A DNA stretch of 64,000 nt, from contig NW_020312904.1 of NCBI RefSeq assembly GCF_003265705.1, forward strand, positions 2,357,138 through 2,421,137, read 5' to 3'. The translations under genes were made by a program, and so were the position numbers. Below are positions 10,036 to 21,080 of the stretch, piece by piece. The DNA comes from Callorhinus ursinus (Eukaryota; Chordata; Mammalia; Carnivora; Otariidae). Every line of letters begins with the position of its first letter. Position 1 is the first letter of the stretch. The notes under the pieces are model-generated. The model ran no database searches. It was given only the letters and a program-made list of their open reading frames with translations, and was not told where the DNA came from.

Positions 10036-11309
10036 CACAGTCCTATCTGACACATGAAAACGTCAGTGCTCCCAGATCTGCACCCCGACGAGCCACAGCC
10101 CCAGGCTCGCGTGAGTCTTACTCCCGAATCCCGGCTCCTGAGTCAGGGCAAGCCCATGCAGCCTGCCCAGGACTTGGACAGAGAGGGCATGGGCTCAGAT
10201 CCATGTCCTGCCTCGACCGTGTTCTCTCCCGTCCGTGCTGGGCTGAGTCCTCCGGACCACACAGCCAGGGCAAAGTCTTGGCCACTTGGGCTCAGAGAGG
10301 GACCCGCCGAGCCCCAGGTCCTCGGGCCTGTGCAATCATCCGTCCCGTGGAGCAAGCGGCTGAGTCCCACGCCAACAGGCCATGAAACTGCAAAGGCCAA
10401 GCCCTTCCCTTCCTGCCTCTGCGTTCCCATCACTCTGCTGGTATCAGCAACGTCGGCCACACGCCCAGGCCCAATCCAGCCCTCTCCAAGCGCAGCTTAA
10501 ACCACAGGCATGCTCCAAGTGCCTCCGAGGGACCTTCCTCCCGGGCTGGTGGCAGCCTCGGAAGGCACCTGGTGCAAGATCTGGAGTAGAAGCCACTACT
10601 AGGAGCTCGTAGTACAAACGCCTCGTGGGAGGCCCAGAACACGGTGTGCGCCCCGTGCACAGTGCACCTGCCCCCTTGCAGTGGCACGAAGGATGGGTGA
10701 GCACAGGCCTGCAAACACGCGCCCCCAGCACCGAGCGAGGCTCCGTGCACCGTGCACCATACGACCACAGAGGGCCCACCCCACCTGGGGAGCCTCTGAT
10801 TGGCTGCCGCTGACACCTGGCCTCCGTGGCCTCCTCAGAGACCCTCCAGAATGGCAGGGTGGTTGCAAGCAAGCGGACACAAGGCGCCACCGTAACCCCG
10901 ACGGCCCAGCTGAATGGGGGCAGGTGTCTCGGACTCAGGCCCCAGGAAAGGGACAGGCTCTGCTCACAACAACCGCTGTCTCGAGCTGAGCAGGTGCCAG
11001 GTGAGCAGCCGCAGCTCGGCCTGCACCCATCACTGCCAAGCCCGGCGGAGTATGGATTTTGTGTGAAAACCGGAAAGCAAAGCCTTTCCGGCTTGGCTGG
11101 TCTCACCAAACCACCTCAGCTCCCAGCCCAGGCCCTCCTTCCATCGGAGCACGAACTCAGGGCCCCCGTCCTATCTGCTCCTCACGCCTCATTCCAGGCA
11201 GACAGAGCGGCCGGCACAGGGCTGGTGGACAGGCCAGGGTCAGAGGCAGCGGCGTCCAGAGTAGGGTTAGACGCTGCACCCACCAATTGTGTTGGCAGCC
11301 TGGGCTACA
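10036..11309. other. GC-rich unique sequence
   Basis: No gene or repeat recognised. Frames up to 221 codons occur on the minus strand (10444-11109), overlapping others on both strands, with no domain. GTGCAC palindromes recur near 10655-10760 without clear meaning. Confidence 0.4.
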
Positions 11310-11840
11310 AGCTGCCCCCTAGACATTCTATCCAATTATTTAAATCCCAGCCTCTCCGCTCACTGTGAAGATTGGACAGGATTGGACATTTATTAGCTAA
11401 CTGAATGGCTGTAATAAGATAGCAAATCCAAAGGAGCAGAAAATTAAATGTTCTTGAGTTATCTTATTGAAATTTCCCTTCTATGGCTTTTATTGGAGGC
11501 GACAGCGCCAGAATTTCAAAGATGCATTTTAAGAGACTTCTTTATGGGGTTGCCCTGTGAAAGCTGGAGGCATCAAAATGAACGCAGCCGGCAAGCCGTC
11601 AGAATGGACTACCTCCGGGCCAGGCGGGAACACCAGCTCGGCTGGCTCTCCCGGCCCGTCCCCGGGGAATTCAGAGCAAATACCAGTGTGCCCGGCTGAT
11701 GGCTCTGCTAGTGCAGACACTGCATTTTATTAGGAGAGTTCACTCTTTTATTCATTGAATTTTGATTACTTATTATCATAAGGAGATACATTGATTTCAT
11801 AAGCGAGGCAGGGAGACTAACCCGCAAAATGAAGCCGGTT
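11310..11840. promoter_or_regulatory. Enhancer-like island 4
   Basis: Two AT-rich flanks (11320-11570 and 11710-11815) surround a GC-richer centre. Words include TCCAATTATTTAAATCC, ACATTTATTAGCTAACTG, GGCTGTAATAAGATAG, AAAATTAAATG, GGCTTTTATTGGAGG (HOX/CDX-like), GCATTTTATTAGGAG and GAATTTTGATTACTTATT. Not repeat-derived as far as I can see. Regulatory role is inferred. Confidence 0.45.
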
Positions 11841-13602
11841 GTCAGCTCCCGGGCGTGGGCTCCTTTCCAGAAAACAAGGACTCGGGCTCCAGCACAGATG
11901 CTTGCCTTGACGGAGACACAGTGAAGTCAGCACGGCGAGGGGGACGGGGGTGTGGTGCGGGCGGCCCTGGAGACCGAAGGGCCCAGCCCAGGGCAGGAGG
12001 ACCCCAGTGGCACAGCCCTGCAGAGGGACGGGTGAGGCTCCTCTCCCCGAGGCAGTGCTCGCCCAGGGCACAGACTCCTCAGTGCAGGACTCTGTGTGAG
12101 CCCTGCCAGGCTCCCCGACACTCCAGACCATCTTTCCAGAAAACAGCCCTATCCCCCATTATGGTTTCGTTTTGCCTGCAGACCATGTGGTATTTTGATA
12201 GGATTTGTGCCTGGTCCCAGTTTGTAAAGGTGACGACATGGGAAGCACAGCATCTCTCACAGTCCCCCTAGAAATGACAGGTGTGGCTACAGGGCCACGG
12301 GGAGAAGCGCCACATCCATGGGAGACAGGAGGAAGGGGAAGGGGTGGCCCCCCCCGACGGGGGCCTCCAGGGGCGGGCACAGGTGAGGCACGGTAGGCCG
12401 GCCGAGGACTGGTGAGCTGGAACAATCCCAGCAGGCCTCGGGGCCGAGGGGGGGCCCCGAGTGGTCCGGTCCCTGGCCCTGTGCAGGGGGGTCAGGTGAG
12501 GACATGGCGGGGTTCGTGAATGAAGGACATGTTATAAGCAAGTTGCTTACCCCCCTCTAGGAATTAGCTAGCGAGGGAGGGGCCGTCTCTTCCCAGACAG
12601 CAAGGTCCCCCAAGAGGTCAGTCCATCATAAAATAGAGGAAATAAGAAATATGGTTAATGCAAAGCACATCTTCCTTGCTCCCATGAGCAGAGGATCTAT
12701 TCTCTTTAAGAGAAACACTCCACGCTGAGGACTCCAAACGTATCCAGGGGTCAGGCACAGTGTGCTTCCAGAGCAAGGCCCCAGTCCCCCACCCGCCCTC
12801 CGCTGTCCCAGACAGAGGAGGGGTCAGGGGGAGGTGGTCCTTCCGTTTCAGGGCCTGGAGTGTGCGCAGAGGAGCCGGGAGGCGGCGTCCAGGCTGGGAG
12901 TTGGGGCAGAGGTACAGGCACTGCAATGGCCCCTTGGTGGCAGGTGCCACTCACACAAGCAGCATGTCTCCCGGCGGAGACCCCCTGTGCCCAGCATGGC
13001 GTGGGGCACGGGCTCCGGCTCAAGCAAATGAACAGGGTCCTGACCTCGTGGCCTGGCCAGCTGCCAGGAAAGACAGGGGCACCGGGGCACTCAGACATAG
13101 CATCCCACGTGGCTGTGAACAGTGGCCACAGAGTCCCTCCACAGTGGGTCTTCGGGAACTCGGTGGTCCCACTAGGGCTCTCCCTTCTGGGTGCCACCTA
13201 TGGACAAGGAGGTTTTCCCCGAGAGGAGGATGTCCAAGATGAGACCGGGGTGAACCAGGTACCCCACCACAGACCGGGGACCAGTGTGTTCCAGGCAGAG
13301 GGAGAGCACCTGGTGCCTGGGAGCCTATGGGGACAGCATGTGGGGGTGGGGGGGGGGAGAGGGTGGCCCCTGGTGCCGGAGAAGCAGGCCCAGACTTGGT
13401 CCCCAGGCTCCGATGGGTTTTCAGCGGCCTTGCTGTCTTTGGGGAGAGTGCGGAGAGCAGAGGGGAAGCGGGGGGAGTAGGCAAAGGAGCCCAGGGATAT
13501 GCCAGGGGCCTGTCACGATGGACGAAGACACGGGTCTGCGGTCCTGCTGCAGAGTTCGTCGGCAGCTTACCAGCAAATCGGACCTGGGGGTGGGGGGCGT
13601 GC
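11841..13602. other. GC-rich mostly unique sequence
   Basis: No gene or transposon recognised. It contains a G-rich run at 13341-13358 with four-strand potential, C and G runs near 12345-12460, and small AT-richer pockets at 12150-12230 and 12620-12720. Confidence 0.4.
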
Positions 13603-13706
13603 TCCTGCTTCCTCCCTGGTGCCCGGCACGGGGGCCACGGTCCTGCTTCNNNNNNNNNNACGGGGGCCACGGTCCTGCTTCCTCCCTGGTGCCCGGCACG
13701 GGGGCC
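13603..13706. repeat. 38-bp minisatellite containing an assembly gap
   Basis: The unit begins TCCTGCTTCCTCCCTGGTGC and is 38 bases. A full copy lies at 13603-13640, a partial copy enters the gap from the left, and a 34-base copy lies at 13673-13706. Because 38 is not a multiple of three, the frames that run through it cannot keep a repeated peptide. Confidence 0.85.
13650..13659. other. Assembly gap (10 N)
   Basis: Exactly ten Ns. The 22 bases left of the gap (13628-13649) are identical to the 22 right of it (13660-13681), so the gap may be an unmerged overlap between contigs. Confidence 0.95.
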
Positions 13707-13721
13707 TGCACACCCTTCCTG

Positions 13722-14095
13722 GTGCTGCCATGACCGAGCACCACAAACGGAGCATCAGCACACATGGAGCACCTTACAGTTTGGGGATTTGGAAGCCCAA
13801 AATGGCTACTGTACCGTGTTCCTTCTGGAGGTTCTAGGGAGAGTCCATCTCTTGCCTTTGCCAGCTTCTACAGGCCACCCACGTCCCTTGGCTCGTGGTC
13901 ACCTCCTGCACTCCCAAACCTCTGCTTCTATCCTCCCATCTCCTCTCCTGGACCCTCCTGCCTTGTGATGACACCAGGCCCCCAGCAGTCCAGGGCCATC
14001 TCCCCACAGCCACATCTGCCGTGATGTGTCCAGCAGGCTCTGGGAATGCAGATGGGACACTTTGAGGAGGCCACCAACCCACCAGGCATGGAGCC
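13722..14095 (-). mobile_element. MLT1-type MaLR LTR, reverse
   Basis: Begins TGCTGCCATGACCGAGCACC, then CTTACAGTTTGGGG, CCTTCTGGAGGTTCTAGGG, TCTTGCCTTTGCCAGCTTC, CCCTTGGCTCGTGGTCACC and AACCTCTGCTTCTATC. This is the reverse-strand order of MaLR LTRs (GCTGCCATAACAAA...CACAGTTCTGGAGG...CTTGGCTTGTAG...). The unit directly abuts the minisatellite. Confidence 0.75.
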
Positions 14096-14859
14096 TTACA
14101 CAAGTAAGGGCTTGGGAAGTGTTTTAGGGGGCTTGGCCCCTCAACAGCCTGTCCAGATTTGGGGCATACACAGGAGAGGGCTGGAAGCTTCTATCCTTGT
14201 GCCTGAATTTAGGAGACCTGCCCTGGCCAGCCCAGCAGCAGACAGAGAAGTGAAGTCCATCTAGGGACAGAGCCCCAGTGGGACTCACCCCCAGCCTGAG
14301 GACCCACTGCGTGGAGGGCCCTCCAAGGTCACCTGTCCGGGCCCCACTCAGTGCCTTCCCCTCCCCAGCCACTCCTCCCCAGTGTATCCGGTTGTCATGC
14401 TCCATCTGACTCGGGGCCCTGAGGCCAGGGGCAAACACGTCTCCTTCTTCCCTGCCCATAGGCCCAGGACAGACGAGTTTGCCAGTTAATGGGACGGAAG
14501 AAAGACAAGCTTACCAAACTGAAAGTGCAGGTGTTTGTCCCGTGAGCAGGGAAACCACAAAACTTCCCAGAGCCTGCTACGGCGGCTCATGGAGCCCGTG
14601 CGGGGTCGGTCTCGAAAGATGTACCGAGCATGACTTGCGACAGGCCCTGGGGCCCCGAGGACAGGCCCAAGGCTCAGAAGGCCCCGGCCCGAGCAGCGGC
14701 AGGGTCAGGAGGCCGCAGGCGCCCCGGACTGATCCCACCTCAGTGTGAAGTATCCGTGGTAACCTGGGATTCGGCCCGTGTGGTGGCAGCCGGGACCCAA
14801 AAGCACTAGGAAGGGGGTCTCAGAAGAGGACTTCGGACTCGTGCTTTGGAACCGAGGCT
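14096..14859. other. GC-rich unique sequence with CpG cluster
   Basis: No gene or repeat recognised. Positions 14570-14725 hold roughly 17 CpG pairs (for example ACGGCGG, GTGCGGGGTCGG, GCCGCAGGCGCCCCGG), a short CpG-rich patch. Confidence 0.4.
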
Positions 14860-15265
14860 GTTGTATGCCACAGACGGGTTGGCTTAAACAACAGATACTT
14901 TTTCCCTCACAGCCTGAGGCCAGAAGCCCGAGAGGCAGGTGTGGGCAGGGCCGCTCCTTCTGGAGCTGTGGGGAAGAACCGCCTGCCCCTGGTGTGCCCA
15001 GGGTCCCTGCCACTCTTGGGCTCACAGGAGCATCACCCCAGGGCCGGCCCCCGTTGTCGCATGGCCTTCTCCCGGCACGTATCTCTGTGTCCCCTCTTCG
15101 TAAGGACACAGACATGGGATTTAGGGCCACCCTAATCCAGGAGGATCTCCTTATCTCAAGCTCCTTCACTAATCACATCTGCAAAGACCCTAGTTCCAAG
15201 AACGGGCACACTCTGAGGTTTCTGGTGGACACCTGTTTTTGTGGGACACTATTCCCTCCCCTACA
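14860..15265 (-). mobile_element. MLT1-type MaLR LTR, reverse
   Basis: TGTATGCCACAGACGGGTTG, GGCTTAAACAACAGATAC, CTCACAGCCTGAGGCCAG, TCTCTGTGTCCCCTCTTCG, TAAGGACACAGACATGG, TTAGGGCCACCCTAATCC and ATCACATCTGCAAAGACCC follow the reverse MaLR LTR consensus closely. The far end reads TTTTTGTGGGACACTATTC. Confidence 0.85.
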
Positions 15266-15424
15266 CCAGGAAAACCGGATGGGACAGGGGAGCCCGCACC
15301 AGACAGCACCAAGACAGAGGCTGCCACCTGTCCTCTCACCGCAGACTGTTCCAGACAGAGTTGAGAACCCCTGCGGTAGCAGGAAGGAGGCAGGGGGCTA
15401 CAGTGCCCCGAATCCTAGGCAACG
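15266..15424. other. Unique sequence with possible hAT end
   Basis: AGTTGAGAACCCCTGCGG near 15360 resembles the terminal sequence of MER/hAT DNA elements, but no matching partner end was found. Confidence 0.25.
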
Positions 15425-15915
15425 GAAATTTAACTGTGTGAGTTTTGCTAAGAACTTTTATGAACTTGCATCCCATCTGACACCCATTCCAGCATTCCGT
15501 TGACGACGCCTGCTAAATCTGTCCACACTCGGGGCCAGGAAGAGTCATTCTTGCTTCGTGCATTACACAAGACATCTGTAAATTGGATATTCTTTTCCTC
15601 CCTTTAAAAAATAATTTCCCTTAACCGCGATACACAGACAATTTCACTCTGAGGAGTCCCGGCTGCGAGGCTGGAAATGCTGAGTGTGAGTGGAAAAGGC
15701 AGATGTGAAATGATCCCCCAGCCACTGAGGTGCTTTCTGGAAAATGCAATCAAATACTTGATAACTTGCTAATAGTATGGTTATTAAACAGTCTGCCTTC
15801 ATCTTTCCCAGAGCAAGAAAATGTATAAGAATTTGCAATACAATGGAAAATGGGAGATTATGAAAATGGGTCTGTTGTTAGTATTTACAGCACTTTACAT
15901 TTCTAAAGGGTTCAA
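15425..15915. promoter_or_regulatory. Enhancer-like island 5
   Basis: AT-rich unique sequence with TGTAAATTGGATATTC, AAAAATAATTTCCC, TGCAATCAAATACTTG, TTGCTAATAGTATGG, TTATTAAACAG and GAATTTGCAATACAATGG. No repeat origin seen. This marks the end of the GC-rich first quarter. Function inferred from composition. Confidence 0.4.
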
Positions 15916-16478
15916 GATCCTGCTGAGTTTCTGCCCACCCCCCAGCTCCCCGCCAAGCTTCCCTCCAAGGGCTTGAATGCTGATAGCAGCCCACATAAGA
16001 CCCGCCCCTGCTCCTACTCACCCCTGCCCATTGCCTGCTCTCTGGGCAGGGCAGTCCTGGGAGGCCCGGACGCCAGGGACACTTACACACCTGCCCTCAA
16101 GCTGATCCTCGCCAGCTAGGCGGCCTGCAGGCCCCGGGTGAGCTGGTTAGCCCCTGTGTGCCTCCCCTTCTCTGTGCTCCAAGTGGCAGTGAGTCTAGCA
16201 CCATCTCCCAAGGCTGTTGGGGTGAGGTGGAAGGGCTCAGATGAGGCCCTGACGTGGTGTGTCTCAGTGAAAGTCAGCAGGGAAATTTGTGGTCAGGGAT
16301 GGAAAAGGGCAGCCCTCACCATTGGACGAGAACGCTCCCCGTGGTATGGAACTGAAGAGGAGAGAGGCAGGAACGGCAGGGATCTTGTGCGATTCCTTGG
16401 GGAATCGCCCAAGGAAGGCACCGGGGCTGCCATTACCAGTCAGGTGGTGGGCCAGGAATGGGGCCTTGGATTTTAAAG
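15916..16478. other. Unique sequence
   Basis: No gene or clear repeat. Confidence 0.4.
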
Positions 16479-16560
16479 TTCATTCATTCATTCGTTCATT
16501 CACTCACTCATTCACTCATTCATCAGAGTATGCCGGGCACTTTGCCAGACATGGGACATT
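16479..16560. repeat. (TTCA)n tetranucleotide repeat in an L2/MIR end
   Basis: TTCATTCATTCATTCGTTCA with CTCA variants runs over 16479-16523, followed by GTATGCCGGGCACTTTGCC. That is the reverse of an L2 or MIR tail (GTGCCTGGCACATAG...TGAATGAATGAA), which probably seeded the tract. Confidence 0.65.
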
Positions 16561-16644
16561 AATGTTCTGAGCACTCTTGTGGTTCAGCTGGTCTAGCATC
16601 CCTCCTCCCAAGCTGAGTCTCCCCCCCACCCCCCACCGCCACAG

Positions 16645-16765
16645 CCAGCATTTTATAGCTAAGTAACCTGAGGCTCACAGAAGCATGGGACTGTCTGGGC
16701 AGGTCACATGGCCAGTCCTGGCGAGGTAGACGCAAGAACCCTGCCCTCTTGAACTCTGTTTTCTC
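16645..16765 (-). repeat. MIR SINE fragment
   Basis: CATTTTATAGCTAAGTAACC, TGAGGCTCACAGAAGC, GGTCACATGGCCAG and GCAAGAACCCTGCC follow the reverse MIR order (ATTTTACAGATGAGG...GAGGCTCAGAG...GGTCACACAGC...AACCCAGG). Confidence 0.6.
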
Positions 16766-17149
16766 CACCTGGTGTCACTCCAAATGTCAGCCTCTGGTTA
16801 CACTATCCCACGGAGGGAGGATTCCTTTCAGCCTGTATAAGCAAAGTTCCCCATACCTCCCCACCCAACCTAGCCATCGCCATCCCCCGATGCACACACC
16901 TAACCCCTAGAAAGGAAAGCTACCTGACAAAGAGTGTTGGATGTCCTCAGGACCAGCACAAAGCCTGGAGCAGGGCATATAGGCAGGGGATGTCCACAGG
17001 ATAAGTAAATGAAGGGGTAGAGCCTCTCTTGGGTTTCTCCCTCTTCCTGGCATTGTTCTGAGCCATGGCACCCCACCCTCTCTTCTCCCTTGGCCCTGAT
17101 AAGCTGGTGACTCCATGAGCGCCAGCCCTCACTCAAGGTCAGTCCCCCA
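16766..17149. other. Unique sequence
   Basis: No gene recognised. A weak MIR-like trace lies at 16930-17000. Confidence 0.35.
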
Positions 17150-17345
17150 CGGCAGTGACATCAGCCCTTTTAATCTCCGTAGCAGCCCTTCGCTCTCAGA
17201 GAGGAATCCCTGATATGGTTGGAAGTGTTACTGTCTCTGTTTTACAGATGAAAAGAAGTTCAGCCAAATCACTGGCTTTCCTGGCTCACACAGCCACAAT
17301 CTCAACTCAAACCTGGGTCTGTTCTCTGGTCCCCCCTTTCCTACA
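17150..17345 (-). repeat. MIR SINE
   Basis: TAATCTCCGTAGCAGCCC, GTCTCTGTTTTACAGATG, AAAGAAGTTCAGCC, CACACAGCCAC and AACCTGGGTCTG follow the reverse MIR consensus across most of its length. Confidence 0.7.
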
Positions 17346-17535
17346 CACCAGCCATCACCAAAAGCTCCAAAGACCACTGAGCGTAACCAGACACCTTCCA
17401 TTTTGTCTGAGAGGGTGCTCTAAAATACACATGGCATCCAGAAGGGAATGTAGAAATGGAAAAGAGGGACTCTGGATGAGCCTGGTGGTGCCAGAAGGAG
17501 ATGGAGATATTGTGAACTTGAGGTTTCCAACATAT
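17346..17535. other. Unique sequence
   Basis: Nothing recognised before the SINE target site. Confidence 0.35.
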
Positions 17536-17550
17536 AAAGACATGCAAATG

Positions 17551-17731
17551 GGGTATCTGGGTGGCTCAGTCGCTTAAGCATCTGCCTTCGGCTGGAATCA
17601 AGTCCCATATCAGGCTCCTTGTTGAACAGGGAGCCTGCTTCTCCCTCTGCCTCTGCCTGCCGCTCCCCCTGCTTGTGCTCACTCTCTCTGTCTCTCTGAC
17701 AAGTAAATAAAAACTAAAAAAAAAAAAAAAA
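17551..17731 (+). mobile_element. CanSINE 1 (tRNA-derived), internally deleted
   Basis: Starts GGGTATCTGGGTGGCTCAGT (A-box region) and has CTGCCTTCGGCT, a CT-rich body with CTGCCGCTCCCCCTGCTTG, and an A-rich tail. Near-matching target duplications of 15 bases flank it (17536-17550 and 17732-17746, 13 of 15 equal). About 24 bases around the B box are missing relative to the copy at 53351, so internal Pol III promoter function is doubtful. Confidence 0.9.
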
Positions 17732-17746
17732 AAAGGCATGCCAGTG

Positions 17747-18319
17747 AAAACAAACATAAATGCATAAATATACACAATCTCTAAGTTTTCTCCCACTGAG
17801 GGGATGTGGCAGCTGTGACATCCCAGGAACCATGAACATACTTCATGCCCAAATCTTGTCTGAATACCATTCTCTACTAACATGACTCCTTGGAGAAATG
17901 GCTGATTCCAGGGCAGGGACGAGGAACGTACGAGTCCAGGTTGAACTATCTTGATGGGCCAGAATATAAGGAAGGGCTCAAAGAATGATGGGGATGGGTC
18001 AGAAAGACCCAGAAACTACTTGTGCTACAAGGGACTGAATGTATACTCCCTCCTCAAAACACAGAAGGGCATTCTGGAGATCCACAGAGCGTCCCCTCGA
18101 TTAACCACATGAATATGAGGAAACAGTCTGGGGCCAGACAGAGAGGATTAAAGGTAGCAACATCCAATTCACACACATACAACTGGGAATGATGCCTGCC
18201 TGCATGCACCAGCACCCTTCCCTGACCAGACAAAAATCTCATTATTCACCAGACGTTGGGTTGATACTCAGAAGTCTTGCCGCGGTAGTGGAGAATAATC
18301 AGCTCTGAACTGAACATTG
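17747..18319. other. Unique or old L1 5' sequence
   Basis: No gene. GAAGGGCTCAAAGAATGATGG and following sequence may be the 5' part of the old L1 that starts clearly near 18320, but the match is weak. Confidence 0.3.
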
Positions 18320-19290
18320 TTCTAATTCCCACCTGACAGACCTTAAAAAAGCAGAACTGGAAAGGATCAAATTATTTCAAGCAACCTAACTGCATCCCAG
18401 AAAGAAAAGCTCGAGAATTTTTCTAGGAATACAAAATACCCAACATCAAACAAGGTAAAATTCATAATGCTTGGCATCCAAACAAAGTTACCAGGTGTGC
18501 AAAGAAATAGGGAACTATGACCCAGGATGAGGAAATACTCAATTGAAACTAACCAAAAATTGACACAGATATTAGAATTAACAGAGAAGGACATTAAGCC
18601 CTTATTATGATGGTATTCCATATGTTCGAGCAGGTAATTCCATATGTTTGTGAAAGATGGGAAACAAAATGTCCCAAATTGAACATTTAGAGGTGAAACC
18701 ACAAAAGCATGGGATGAAAATACACTGGATCTAATCAGAGGCAAAAGGAAAGGTTAGGAAACTTGAAGACACAGCAATGGAAACCATGCAAAACAAAGCA
18801 CAAAGGCAAAAAAAGAATCTTCAGAAAATGAACAGAGCATCAGTGGGACAGATTCAAGCAGCCTAATATATGTGTTATTTAAGGTCCTGAAGAAGAAGAC
18901 CATGGCGGGGCAGGATGGGGGGGAGAGAAATAAAAAATATTTGAAGAAATAGTTCAAATTTGCTGATAACTATAAACCCACACATCCATGGAGCCCCATG
19001 AACCCCAAGCACAAGAAAAATGAAGAAAACTACATGAAGACACATCATAATCAATTTGCTCAAAACCAGTAACTAATAGAAAAGTCTTAAATGCAGCCAG
19101 AGATAAAAGACATGTAACATACAAAGGAACAGAGATAAGTGTGATAGCAAATTTCTCTTCACACGCACAAAAAAAGCAGGCAAACGTTTCCCATCAAAAA
19201 TGAGGCAAGAAGACAGAAAAAAAATCTTTGAAGTCCTGAAAGAAAAAACTGCCAATCCAGAATCCTGTACTCATCCAGTATATGATTAAC
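18320..19290 (+). mobile_element. Old L1/HAL1 ORF1-region relic
   Basis: Sense-strand landmarks in order: GAATTAACAGAGAAGGACAT, ATGAAAATACACTGGATC, AATGAACAGAGCATCAGTG, AGCAGCCTAATATATGTG, AACTATAAACCCACACATCC, CATGAAGACACATCATAATC and AAATGCAGCCAGAGATAAAAG. These mark ORF1 of old mammalian L1 or its HAL1 derivative. Frames are broken throughout, and it is not functional. Confidence 0.8.
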
Positions 19291-21080
19291 AAAAGGATTT
19301 CTATTCTCACTGCTTGCATTCAACATTTTATTGGAGATACTAGCTAGAAAAATAAGGCAAGTAAAAGAAACAAAACGCATCTCAGATTACAAAGGAAGTT
19401 GCAAACAATCTTCCTTCACAGACACAATTGCCTAATGTAGAAAACTGATGAAATACTCCCCCTAAAATACCTACTGGTATTAATAAGTGAGTTTAGCAAG
19501 AATACAAGACACAAGAGCCACACAAAAAAATCAATTGTATACCTATCTATTGATAACAATCACATTTTAAATTTAAAAAAATAACATTTACAGTAGTATA
19601 AAAATATGAAATGCTTAGGAATAAATCTGACAATAAATGTGAAATATCTGCAAATTGAAAACTATAAATCATTGCCAGGAGAAATCAAGGAAGACAAACA
19701 CAGAGAGATTTACCATTCAATGAATGACTCAACATCAAGATGTCAGTCTTTCCCGAACTGATCTATATATTCAACACAATGCCAATTGTTTTTTAAAAAT
19801 AGTCATTTTTTTTAGAAATTGAAGAACTTATCTAAAATTTCTTTTTTTTAAGGATTTTATTTATTTGAGAGAGAGAGAATGAGAGATAGAGAGCACAAGA
19901 GGGAAGAGGGTCAGAGGGAGAAGCAGACTCCCTGCTGAGCAGGGAGCCCGATGCGGGACTCGATCCCAGGACTCCAGGATCATGACCTGAGCTGAAGGCA
20001 GTCGCTCAACCAACTGAGCCACCCAGGCACCCTTTTCTAAAATTTCTATGGAAATTCAGAGGACCTAGAACAACTAAACAAATTTACAAAACAAGAACAG
20101 AGTAGGGCAACTAAAATTTCCTGAATTCAAGACTTATGACAGAGCTACAGTAATGAAGACAACATGGTATTGACAAGTTAGACAAGTAGATCAATGGAAC
20201 AGAATAGTCTAGAAAAAACCCAACGGACCCACACATATGTGGGCAACTGACTTTTTATAAAGATGTAAAGGTAAGTCAGTGAAGAAGGGATAATCTTTTT
20301 CACAAGTGGTGCTGGAATAATAGATATGTGTATGAAAAGAAATGTACTTAAATCCATACCTCTCACCATATGCAAACATTAACTCGACGTACAACTGAAA
20401 ACTATAAAACTTCAAATTTCAAATTAGTCTGTTTTCTTAGCTGTAACACCAAAAGCAAAATCTAAAAAAGAAAAAATAAAATTAAAATTTCTGCTGTTTG
20501 AAAAATACTCTTAAAAGAATGAAAAAGCAAGCCACAGTCTTGGAGAAAATATCCGTAACTCATATATTAGACAAAAGACATGTAACCCCAACGGATAAAG
20601 AATTCTCAAAACTCGAGAAAATGAAAAACCTAATTTTAAAAAATGCTAAAAATGTCAACAAGAAACACCTCATGGAAGAAAATATATAGATGGTAACTGA
20701 GCACACATGAAAAGATGCTCAGCATCATGGTCATCGGGGAAATGTAGGTTCAAAACCACAATGAGATGCTACTATGCAAATACCAGAACGGCTAAAATTA
20801 GGAAGACTAACTTTCCCAAGTGCTGAGGATGCTGTGGAGGAACGGGAACTCAGAACTGAAACTATGAAAGCAGTTTGGCCATTTCTGAAGTTGTTGAACT
20901 CCTACCAGCCATATGATCCTGCCATTTCACCCATAGGTATTTGCCCAAGAGGTAATACAAGCATATATCTATGCAAAGATGTGTACATGGATATTCACAT
21001 TTTGCGAATTACAATATTTTGTAATATTCAATTATACTTCAATCAAGCTATTACAATTAAGTCACAAAAACCAGTTTGAA
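19291..21080 (+). mobile_element. Old L1 ORF2 relic, interrupted by a SINE
   Basis: Follows ORF2 order: CTAGAAAAATAAGGCAAG, AATAAGTGAGTTTAGCAAG, AAATGCTTAGGAATAAATC, TACAGTAATGAAGACAACATG, TAGATCAATGGAACAGAATAG, AAAGCAAGCCACAGTC, ACATGAAAAGATGCTCAGC, AACCACAATGAGATGC and, translated at about 20900-20950, the reverse-transcriptase C-terminal signature YDPAI. Several internal deletions occur, for example near 20420 and 20850. Interrupted at 19843-20035. Confidence 0.85.
19843..20035 (-). mobile_element. CanSINE 2, reverse
   Basis: Reads AAGGATTTTATTTATTTGAG at the tail side, AAGCAGACTCCCTGCTGAGC, GCGGGACTCGATCCCAGGAC (B box), TCATGACCTGAGC and AACTGAGCCACCCAGGC (A box). Perfect 12-bp target duplications TCTAAAATTTCT lie at 19831-19842 and 20036-20047. 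It is inserted in the old L1 ORF2. Confidence 0.95.

Noticed and set aside
10444..11109. 221-codon frame on the minus strand
   Set aside because: GC-rich DNA with overlapping frames in several phases; no domain, no splice or promoter support.
13327..13968. 213-codon frame across the first N gap
   Set aside because: It reads through Ns, a 38-bp minisatellite and an LTR, so it cannot be a real protein.
14778..15503. 241-codon frame on the plus strand
   Set aside because: Most of it overlaps a reverse MaLR LTR, so it is chance coding through a repeat.
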